From Nonlabens sp. MB-3u-79 (GTDB taxonomy: Bacteria; Bacteroidota; Bacteroidia; Flavobacteriales; Flavobacteriaceae): 64,000 bases of DNA. The DNA lies in contig NZ_CP025116.1 in assembly GCF_002831625.1 (NCBI RefSeq), positions 3,091,501-3,155,500 of the forward strand. Direction: 5' to 3'. The notes below the pieces were generated by a model that saw only the letters and a program-made list of their open reading frames with translations, did no database searches and was not told the DNA's origin. A program made the position numbers and the translations under genes. This document shows, one piece after another, positions 36,755 to 44,166 of this stretch (the stretch's first letter is position 1; the number at the start of each line of letters is the position of its first letter).

Positions 36755-37145
36755 ATGATCAAATCGTTCTTCTTCTCAAAAAAAGATCGAAAATTTTATA
36801 GAAGACTTTTCAAAAACTGCTTTAACACGCAATGAAGAACGAATCTTTGAACGCCTAAAAGAAGAGAGCAGTCTATTATTCTCTCTAGAAACCACCTATT
36901 TACATACGGCAAACGACCAAAATTCTTCCACAAGACTTAAAGAGCAAACTAAAAAGATCAATAATACTATAGCCCAGCTATCAGATATTCAAATAGCCGA
37001 AGGTCAAAGACAAATGCACGTAGGTAGGAAAGCCATGGAATCTATTGATTTATTAACTCAATTGGAAATATGGATCATGATCATCCTAGGTGTTCTGATA
37101 CAAGTTGTGATTCTTTACAGCCCAAAGAAGGAGAGTGAGAATTAG
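36755..37145 (+). CDS. Small C-tail membrane protein, apparent frameshift at A7
   Basis: No normal ORF is seen here because the reading frame is broken near the start. From 36759 to 37145 one frame is open for 128 codons and reads like a real protein: IENFIEDFSKTALTRNEER, FERLKEESSLLF, a helical Lys/Glu/Gln-rich middle, and a C-terminal hydrophobic segment LEIWIMIILGVLIQVVILYS followed by charged PKKESEN. It has no early start codon. An ATG at 36755 lies one frame away; reading MIKSFFFSKK from it and dropping one A in the seven-A run at 36778-36784 joins the two. So this is either a frameshift mutation, a sequencing error, or slippage at A7. It begins 56 bp after the ABC ATPase gene and ends 10 bp before the next converging gene. 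Function unknown. Confidence 0.65.
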
Positions 37146-37154
37146 GGAAGTAAC

Positions 37155-38615
37155 TTATTTTACAGAATCTGAAGCCACAGTAATTTTAGCCTTGACTTCA
37201 TTAATTTTTATTTTATCAGATTGCAATCGGTAACGAAGCCAGTTGGCCATACGTGTTTTTACTTCTAAGCGGTTTTTAGCGGGTAAAGTACTATCGTTAA
37301 AAATGATATTATAAACAGCTGTGGTATCTGTCTTCTGTGTTATAAAATCCTTCTGTACTGATGCTGCATAGCTCATACTAGCTATTTGCGGATAATTCAA
37401 TCGCACCTCTTCACTTAAAATATTAAAATCTTTGCTTTTCTCATGGAGACCCATCAATTGATCTTCCAGTGCTTTGATATGAATATCTTTATCTTGAATT
37501 AGTCGCAGCTTTTCAATCAACTCTTCTTGCACTATTTCTACACCTTCATTGGACGCCATTGTCATAGAACTACCTTGGTAGAAACGTACTGAACTTGATT
37601 TTAAGTACTTTGTTTGTTTAAATTTCTTACGCCATTCCTCTACAATAACCTCTGGCACTGGCACTCCTAACATGACTATGTCTAAAGTTTGAGTAGCCTT
37701 ATCCCATTCATCATTAGGTCGCATACCCTCATACTGAACAATTTCTTTAACAAATGAGCTGGCAGCACTCTGCTTTACCTGATCTTGATACAATTGATAA
37801 AACAACCATACGGACGGCAATAAAACCAAAAACCCTATCAATGAAGCTAATCGAGAAACGCGCTTGCGCTTTGCTTGATTGGCATATTTCACCATAGGAA
37901 ACTTGAGTAACTTACATACTAAAAAAGTAGCTAGAGCTATAAAAACAGCGTTGATACAAAACAAATACATCGCACCACCAAAGTAGGTCCACTGCCCAGT
38001 GGCAATCCCATAACCTGCAGTACATAATGGTGGCATTAAAGCCGTAGCTATAGCCACACCAGCAATAGCGTTAGAAATAGTTCCTTTTTTTGCCTTAGCC
38101 ACTATGAGTGCCAGACCACCAAAAATAGCGATCAACACATCCAGAATCGTAGGATAGGTACGAGCAGCTAACTCATCTGTAATCTCTTTCATAGGTGAGA
38201 TAAAAAAGTACAATGTGGCGGTGAGTAAGGAGAGTCCTACCATGACCCCAAGATTAATTAACGAGCGACGCAACATGGTCGCATCATTAATTGCTGTTCC
38301 TAGTCCCATACCTACAATTGGCCCCATAAGTGGTGAGATCAACATGGCTCCTATCACCACCGCAGTAGAGTCTGCATTTAATCCTATAGAAGCAACAAAA
38401 ATGGAGAAAATAAGAATCCACGCATTATGACCTTGAAAAGAAATATCCTTCCTCACCGCTTCAATAGTCTCGTCACGGTCAGAGTCTTTCCTTATGTCTA
38501 ATAAGTCATCCAAAAACGACATGATGTTTTCCCAAATACCGGTAATGCGTTGTTGATTTGTATCCAGATTATTGTCTGCTGAGGACTGCTGGCTTTGTGA
38601 TTCTTGTGACTCCAT
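37155..38615 (-). CDS. DUF389 family membrane protein
   Basis: 486 residues. The central part has about six transmembrane segments with the DUF389 hallmarks ADSTAVVIGAMLISPLMGPI and AIAGVAIATALMPPLC. A cytoplasmic N-terminal segment precedes them, and a long soluble C-terminal domain (from about 285, coiled-coil-like EELIEKLRLIQDKDIHIKAL) follows, a Bacteroidota variant. Function of the family is unknown; transport has been suggested. The start ATG overlaps the manC stop by one base, so it is translationally linked to manC and the SprT-like gene. Confidence 0.9.
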   Translation of the reverse strand: MESQESQSQQSSADNNLDTNQQRITGIWENIMSFLDDLLDIRKDSDRDETIEAVRKDISFQGHNAWILIFSIFVASIGLNADSTAVVIGAMLISPLMGPIVGMGLGTAINDATMLRRSLINLGVMVGLSLLTATLYFFISPMKEITDELAARTYPTILDVLIAIFGGLALIVAKAKKGTISNAIAGVAIATALMPPLCTAGYGIATGQWTYFGGAMYLFCINAVFIALATFLVCKLLKFPMVKYANQAKRKRVSRLASLIGFLVLLPSVWLFYQLYQDQVKQSAASSFVKEIVQYEGMRPNDEWDKATQTLDIVMLGVPVPEVIVEEWRKKFKQTKYLKSSSVRFYQGSSMTMASNEGVEIVQEELIEKLRLIQDKDIHIKALEDQLMGLHEKSKDFNILSEEVRLNYPQIASMSYAASVQKDFITQKTDTTAVYNIIFNDSTLPAKNRLEVKTRMANWLRYRLQSDKIKINEVKAKITVASDSVK

Positions 38616-39694
38616 TACCCTATTTCATTACCATATTTATCCATAGCTGCATTGCGTATTTCTTTAATTTCTTGTTCGGCAATTTTAGGAATAATCATCA
38701 ATACATCGTCTTGATCTATAATGATATAATCTTCCATACCTTGTAAGATCACTTTTTTTCCGGCAGCTGTTCGCACCATATTCCCATGAGAATGGATAGA
38801 GGTAAGGCTGGCATTTATAACAGCATTTGCGTCTTCATTTTTATCGAGTTTGTCATAGAGAGATCCCCAAGTTCCTAGGTCGTTCCAAGAGAATCGCGCT
38901 GGCAGTACAAATACAGTATCGCTTTTTTCCATGATTGCATAATCCACCGATATGTTCTCGGCATTCGGATAGTTTTCTTTCAGCCACTGGGATTCTTTAT
39001 TGGTATTAAAGGCAGCTAACCCATTATTAAATAATGAAGTTAATTGAGGTTGCGCTTTCGCGAAAGCGGATACCACACCGGCTACATTCCAAATAAAAAT
39101 ACCTGCATTCCATAAAAAGTTACCTGAAGCGATAAATTCCTGAGCCTTTTGTAAATCTGGTTTTTCTCTAAATTGAGACACCTTTTTTATTTGTTTTTCT
39201 TCCTTATTATATTCAATATACCCATAACCCGTATTAGGTGAAGTAGGTTGAATACCAAGGGTCATTAATGCGTGTGGATGCGCTGCACAGAAATCAAAAG
39301 CAGCAGCCAGATCTTCATTAAAAATATCCTCCTCGGCGATGTAATGATCGCTAGGAGCGACGATCATGCTGGCCTCAGGATTCATTTTTTGAATCTTTAA
39401 AGCTGCCAGTAAAATACAGGGCGCCGTATTGCGCATAGCAGGCTCTGCAACGATATTACTAAAGTCCATATTGGGAAGTTGTTCTTTTACAAGATCCACA
39501 TAATCCTCGTTAGTAAGTACCAAAATTTGTCGGGGTGGTATTTGTTGCTTTAACCGGTCAAAGGTCATTTGTAACAAAGACTTACCCATTCCCAACATGT
39601 CGTGAAACTGCTTAGGAAAAGCTTGCTTGCTTACTGGCCAAAAACGAGATCCGACGCCACCGGCCATGATTACGGCATATTTATTATTGCTCAT
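38615..39694 (-). CDS. manC: Mannose-1-phosphate guanylyltransferase
   Basis: 359 residues, nucleotidyltransferase part only (no fused isomerase domain). MAGGVGSRFWPVSK is the GTP-binding signature; VAPSDHYI, GIQPTSPNTGYGYIEY, FREKPD and WNAGIFIWN are the other family motifs. It makes GDP-mannose for glycans and, onward, GDP-fucose. Palindrome copy 8 lies inside the gene and encodes SAFAKA. It overlaps the SprT-like gene upstream by 4 bp and DUF389 downstream by one base: a compact three-gene operon. Confidence 0.95.
   Translation of the reverse strand: MSNNKYAVIMAGGVGSRFWPVSKQAFPKQFHDMLGMGKSLLQMTFDRLKQQIPPRQILVLTNEDYVDLVKEQLPNMDFSNIVAEPAMRNTAPCILLAALKIQKMNPEASMIVAPSDHYIAEEDIFNEDLAAAFDFCAAHPHALMTLGIQPTSPNTGYGYIEYNKEEKQIKKVSQFREKPDLQKAQEFIASGNFLWNAGIFIWNVAGVVSAFAKAQPQLTSLFNNGLAAFNTNKESQWLKENYPNAENISVDYAIMEKSDTVFVLPARFSWNDLGTWGSLYDKLDKNEDANAVINASLTSIHSHGNMVRTAAGKKVILQGMEDYIIIDQDDVLMIIPKIAEQEIKEIRNAAMDKYGNEIG
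39053..39068. repeat. Palindrome copy 8, inside manC
   Basis: Perfect 16-bp core; in frame it encodes AFAKA, the same peptide frame as the copy in miaA. Confidence 0.95.
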
Positions 39695-40287
39695 ACTTTT
39701 AATACTTCTACTTGCGCATTGGGCTGAAAAAGGTACACCTTACCAGAGATAATCTCTACACAACGGTAGCGCTTGCGCAGCTTGTTTCCTTTTTGAAATT
39801 TTTTACCGCTAGGCCCTAAAAATATGCTGCCTTGCTGCAGTTCAAATATATAGCTTTTATCAGTTTCTGGGTCGTAAGATTTTAAAGCGACACTCATCAT
39901 CGCATCTGTATCACTACTGGCTTTAGGACTTTTAAAATGACGCGCTAAAACAGGTAGCAAATCGTTAGGAAAAATATCTGGTCGCAAAAAGGGCAACATA
40001 AACTGTTGAAAAGTGTGCTTCCACTCTGCTCCGTGAGGTTTGATAAGACGACCATATTTTTGAAAGGCTACTAAATGGGCTATTTCATGGACAAGAGTGA
40101 TTAAAAATCTATAGGTATTGAGATTTGCGTTGATGGTAATGGCATGAGAACCATCAGGGTTTTTACGGTAATCACCGTGCCTGGTCTTGCGCTCATCTAC
40201 AATTTTTAGGTGTACGTGATACTGCTCCAGTAGTGCTGTTAATGGTGCCACCGCAAGATGTGGTAAATACTTATCTAAAACACTCAT
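39691..40287 (-). CDS. SprT-like zinc metalloprotease domain protein
   Basis: 198 residues. HEIAHLVAF near 67-75 is the HExxH zinc site of the SprT/Spartan-like domain, followed by a His in GAEWKHTFQQF that may be the third ligand. SprT-like domains cut DNA-crosslinked proteins in eukaryotes; the bacterial role is less clear. The C-terminal part (KGNKLRKRYRCVEI) is basic but has fewer Cys than the classical zinc ribbon. First gene of the run with manC and DUF389. Confidence 0.85.
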   Translation of the reverse strand: MSVLDKYLPHLAVAPLTALLEQYHVHLKIVDERKTRHGDYRKNPDGSHAITINANLNTYRFLITLVHEIAHLVAFQKYGRLIKPHGAEWKHTFQQFMLPFLRPDIFPNDLLPVLARHFKSPKASSDTDAMMSVALKSYDPETDKSYIFELQQGSIFLGPSGKKFQKGNKLRKRYRCVEIISGKVYLFQPNAQVEVLKV

Positions 40288-40475
40288 AAATACTAATAAA
40301 ATTCTGCTCCTGCGATATTAAAAAATAATTAAAGAAATAATACACATTTTGGGTTACAATTATTAATTAAAAATCAAATAAACTCATTAATTATTAATGC
40401 TTTGTCAGTATGTTTGTTAGTCTGACAACCAGATTATAGATTTTTGAAATTACCAGTTAAACTTAAAGAATTGAA

Positions 40476-41165
40476 ATGAGAAAAGAAGTAGGAGAAAAGG
40501 GTTGGAACGATTTAAAAACCAACGATAGCTGGGCGACCTTTAAGATTTTATCTGAATTTGTAATGGGATTTGAACGCATGAGCCGCATAGGCCCTTGTGT
40601 TTCTATATTCGGTAGTGCCCGATTAAAACCAGATAATGAATACTATCAACTAGCTACAGAAATAGCTGGAAAAATTGTAGAAAATGGTTACGGTGTGATT
40701 ACCGGCGGTGGACCTGGTGTTATGGAAGCGGGTAACAAAGGAGCGCACCTTGCTGGTGGGACTTCTGTAGGATTAAATATCGCATTGCCCTTTGAACAAC
40801 ATGACAACCCTTATATAGACAGTGATAAGAGTCTTGATTTTGATTACTTTTTTGCACGTAAAGTAATGTTTGTCAAGTATTCTCAGGGATTTGTAGTGAT
40901 GCCAGGAGGGTTTGGAACACTGGACGAGTTGTTTGAAGCGATCACTCTTATTCAAACTAATAAAATAGCTAAATTTCCTATCATCCTTGTCGGTACTCAG
41001 TTTTGGAGCGGATTACTAGCCTGGATCAACAGTACCTTAGATCATCAATTTCATACGGTAAGTCCTGGCGATATTGATTTATTACACGTAGTAGACACCA
41101 GTGATGAAGCTGTAGATATTATAAACGAATTCTATGCTAAATACAGTTTGAGTCCTAATTTTTAA
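40476..41165 (+). CDS. LOG family (TIGR00730-type) nucleotide hydrolase
   Basis: 229 residues. The Rossmann-like fold shows SIFGSARLKPDNEYY, GYGVITGGGPGVMEAGNKGA and the signature PGGFGTLDELFE. LOG proteins cleave cytokinin nucleotides or plain nucleoside monophosphates to free base and ribose phosphate; in bacteria the likely role is nucleotide salvage or clean-up. Single gene, divergent from the SprT-like operon; the 188-bp gap holds no strong promoter box. Confidence 0.92.
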   Translation: MRKEVGEKGWNDLKTNDSWATFKILSEFVMGFERMSRIGPCVSIFGSARLKPDNEYYQLATEIAGKIVENGYGVITGGGPGVMEAGNKGAHLAGGTSVGLNIALPFEQHDNPYIDSDKSLDFDYFFARKVMFVKYSQGFVVMPGGFGTLDELFEAITLIQTNKIAKFPIILVGTQFWSGLLAWINSTLDHQFHTVSPGDIDLLHVVDTSDEAVDIINEFYAKYSLSPNF

Positions 41166-41296
41166 AAAATTGAAATATAAAGCTGCATTTTGTGTTATCC
41201 TTAGACACAAAACTTTGTCCTTTCGCCAAAACGTAAAATGAAGCTTTTTTGACTATTAATTACCCCCTATCCCAGCAAAAGCAAATCTTATAATCA

Positions 41297-44122
41297 ATGA
41301 TTAAAAAGCTCACGCTCTTATTGCTTTTATTTTCCAGCGCCTTGTATGCGCAGCACAAAACACAAATCATTGCTTTCTTAGACAGCGATAAGGATATTCT
41401 TAGAATAGAACAAAAACTAGAAATTTATAACAACAGTGATGCCTCTTGGGATCATATCATACTGCTGGATTGGGCCAATGCGTTTTCTTCCAACCAGACA
41501 CCGCTAGCTACGCGCTTTGCCGAAGATTTTAAGAATAGATTTCAGTTTGCCATTGATGAGGATAGAGGCAGTACTACGTTTACAGCAACAGATAGCCTTA
41601 ACACTAATTACAGACTCGAACGAGTGAAAGGACAGCAGGATATTATCAAGCTTTATCTTAAAGAGCCTTTACCACCTGGAGCAACTCGACAACTGGAAAT
41701 GAACTACGTAGTTAAGATCCCAGAGGACAACTTTACCGGTTATGGTAAAAACTCCATCGGGGAGTATTCTTTAAAGTATTGGTATTTGCATCCTGCGCCT
41801 TTTATTGATGGAAAATGGGAGTATTATTCACACAAAGATTTAGACGATTTTTATGGAGCTCCTATGGATTTTTCCATCTCTCTTCATTTACCAGTGACCC
41901 ATCGTGCCATAAGCAGTTTAACAACAGGATTAGAAACAAAACAGAGCCAGCGCAACAGCTATTTATTTACAGGAGAACAACTGGATGCCGCTGTAGTGCA
42001 CATCTTGCGTAATACCGATACCTTTAAAACCTATAGCGTTCCTGGAATTAATGTGATTACCGATATAGAAGATCTGGATGTACCGCTAGAATTGAAAGTC
42101 ATTTTTAACGATAGAATCGCTAGTTTTTTACAAAGTAGATTAGGACGTTTTCCTCAAAAAGATCTATTGGTTTCTGACCGATACTACCGTGAAAATCCTG
42201 TTTATGGATTGAGCTCTTTACCTAGTTTTATCAATCCGTTTCCAGCTGGTTTTACTTACGAGATAAAAATGTTGAAGACCTTATCTCGTAAATGGATAGA
42301 AAGAGGTATTCACGTAAACCCAAGAGAGGAAGCCTGGGTAAAACAATCTATCATGATTTATTTAATGATGGAATACCAGCAGTTGTATTATCCTGACTTA
42401 AAAATAAGCGGTAAACTGAGTGAAGTATGGGGAGTAAGAGGCTTTAATGTCTCCCAGCTTAAGTTTAATGAAAGCTATCCTTTATTATATTTAAACAGCG
42501 CTAGACTTAATCTCGACGAAGCCATTAATACCCCGGCAGATCAACTCGTTAAATACAACCAACAATTAGGGATGCCTTTTAAGGCGGCTATAGGACTGCG
42601 CTTTTTAAACGATTATTTAGGAGATGACAGTCTGGAAAAATCGATTAGGACCTTTTATTTAGAAAACCAACAACGAATTACGAACGCTTCCGTTTTCAGA
42701 AAAATACTCGATAAAAATGCCCAAAAAAATACAGACTGGTTTTTTGATGATTATATCACTACTCATAAAAGGCTGGACTGGAAAATTAATCAAGTTAAAA
42801 AGACAGAAGATTCCGTCTTCTTTAGAGTGAAAAATAAATCACAACTCAAGATCCCGGTCCCCGTCTACCTACTAGATAACGACAGTATTATTACTAAGAA
42901 ATGGATAGAAGGGATCAAGGAAGACAGTTTGATCTCGCTTCCGCGAAAGCGTGCAGATAGAATAGCCATTAACTATGAACAACTAATTGCAGAGTTTAAT
43001 CCGCGTGATAATTATAAAACATTAAAAGGGTTTCCTTCTTTAAACAGACCTTTAGAATTTAGGTTATTCAAGGATGTGGAAGACCCGGAGAGATCCCAGA
43101 TATTTTTAATGCCCGACATAGAGTTTAATATTTATGATGGTCTTACATTGGGAACCCGTTTTTACAATGGCAATTTACTTCCTAAACCTTTACGTTACAG
43201 TATCAAACCAGGCTATGGGACTAATTCTAATAGACTGGTAGGCTCTATAAGTTTAGGATATGCCTATCCCGTCCAGAACCGCGACGAACGTTTATATGAA
43301 GTGAGGTATGGAGCAAGTGCCAACACGTTTTCCTATGCTGACGACTTATTGTACCGTCGTGCCAGTGGCTGGCTGCAATTTAATTACAGACCTGAAGACT
43401 TGCGCAAAAACAAAAGGCAAAGTCTTAGCTTTAGAAATACATATGTAGATCGCGACCGTGATCCATTAAACGCTGTGAATGAACCCGACTATAATGTGTT
43501 TTCTATAAATTACTCGCAATCTGATGATAATCTCAAACGCCTTTTTAATTACAATATAGGTACTGAAATATCAAGCAACTTTACAAAAGCCACCTATAGA
43601 CTGCGATGGCGCAAATTATTTAAGGATAACAGACAGCTAGATTTCAGAGTTTTTGGCGGTGTATTTCTAACGAACAGTTCTCAGGCGAGTGGTGACTTTT
43701 TTTCCTTTGCCTTGGATCGTCCTACAGATTATTTATTTGATTATAATTATTACGGCAGATCAGAAGACAGTGGTCTTTTTTCACAACAGTTAGTCGTTGC
43801 CGAAGGAGGTTTTAAATCCCAACTAGAGCCTGCTTTTGCAAATGAATGGATTACAACGGCAAACGCTTCCTACAGTTTATGGAATTACATTCATGCTTAT
43901 GGAGATATAGGCTTTGTAAAAAACAAAGGTCGCGACGCAAAATTTGTTTATGATTCTGGTATAAGATTGAACTTTTTACAGGATTATTTTGAATTCTACT
44001 TCCCTATATACAGCAATAATGGCTGGGAAATAGCGCAAGATAATTACGATGAAAAAATACGTTTTATAGTAACTCTAGATATTAACACTTTTGTAAAACT
44101 TTTTACCAGGCGTTGGTACTAG
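41297..44122 (+). CDS. M1-like pseudopeptidase joined to an outer-membrane beta-barrel
   Basis: 941 residues with a signal peptide (MIKKLTLLLLLFSSALYAQ). The N-terminal part (about 20-230) reads like the beta domain of M1 aminopeptidases, and about 330-500 resembles the M1 helical catalytic domain, including IGLRFLNDYLGDDSLEKS and NTDWFFDDYITTHK. Yet no HExxH occurs; the expected site reads LKTLSRKWIERG and the third ligand region WVKQSIMIYLMMEY lacks the Glu of NEG. From about 600 the sequence turns into alternating beta strands and ends with LDINTFVKLFTRRWY, like a barrel. So it is probably a non-catalytic outer-membrane protein; similar proteins are annotated as gluzincin peptidases. Palindrome copy 9 lies inside. 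Confidence 0.75.
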   Translation: MIKKLTLLLLLFSSALYAQHKTQIIAFLDSDKDILRIEQKLEIYNNSDASWDHIILLDWANAFSSNQTPLATRFAEDFKNRFQFAIDEDRGSTTFTATDSLNTNYRLERVKGQQDIIKLYLKEPLPPGATRQLEMNYVVKIPEDNFTGYGKNSIGEYSLKYWYLHPAPFIDGKWEYYSHKDLDDFYGAPMDFSISLHLPVTHRAISSLTTGLETKQSQRNSYLFTGEQLDAAVVHILRNTDTFKTYSVPGINVITDIEDLDVPLELKVIFNDRIASFLQSRLGRFPQKDLLVSDRYYRENPVYGLSSLPSFINPFPAGFTYEIKMLKTLSRKWIERGIHVNPREEAWVKQSIMIYLMMEYQQLYYPDLKISGKLSEVWGVRGFNVSQLKFNESYPLLYLNSARLNLDEAINTPADQLVKYNQQLGMPFKAAIGLRFLNDYLGDDSLEKSIRTFYLENQQRITNASVFRKILDKNAQKNTDWFFDDYITTHKRLDWKINQVKKTEDSVFFRVKNKSQLKIPVPVYLLDNDSIITKKWIEGIKEDSLISLPRKRADRIAINYEQLIAEFNPRDNYKTLKGFPSLNRPLEFRLFKDVEDPERSQIFLMPDIEFNIYDGLTLGTRFYNGNLLPKPLRYSIKPGYGTNSNRLVGSISLGYAYPVQNRDERLYEVRYGASANTFSYADDLLYRRASGWLQFNYRPEDLRKNKRQSLSFRNTYVDRDRDPLNAVNEPDYNVFSINYSQSDDNLKRLFNYNIGTEISSNFTKATYRLRWRKLFKDNRQLDFRVFGGVFLTNSSQASGDFFSFALDRPTDYLFDYNYYGRSEDSGLFSQQLVVAEGGFKSQLEPAFANEWITTANASYSLWNYIHAYGDIGFVKNKGRDAKFVYDSGIRLNFLQDYFEFYFPIYSNNGWEIAQDNYDEKIRFIVTLDINTFVKLFTRRWY
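42936..42951. repeat. Palindrome copy 9, inside the pseudopeptidase gene (15/16)
   Basis: CGCTTCCGCGAAAGCG, one mismatch; in frame it encodes LPRKR, the same frame use as the copy in the phosphatase gene (LSRKR). Confidence 0.85.
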
Positions 44123-44129
44123 CTTTGCC

Positions 44130-44161
44130 TTTGCAACTCGCAGCTTAAAAACGTATCTTTG
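44130..44161 (+). promoter_or_regulatory. Promoter of the fused E1 gene, leaderless
   Basis: TTTG at 44130-44133, 20-nt spacer, TATCTTTG at 44154-44161: the best match in the window to TTTG-N19-TAnnTTTG. The ATG at 44167 is only 5 nt past the box, so the mRNA would begin at or just before the start codon. Confidence 0.7.
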
Positions 44162-44166
44162 CGATA

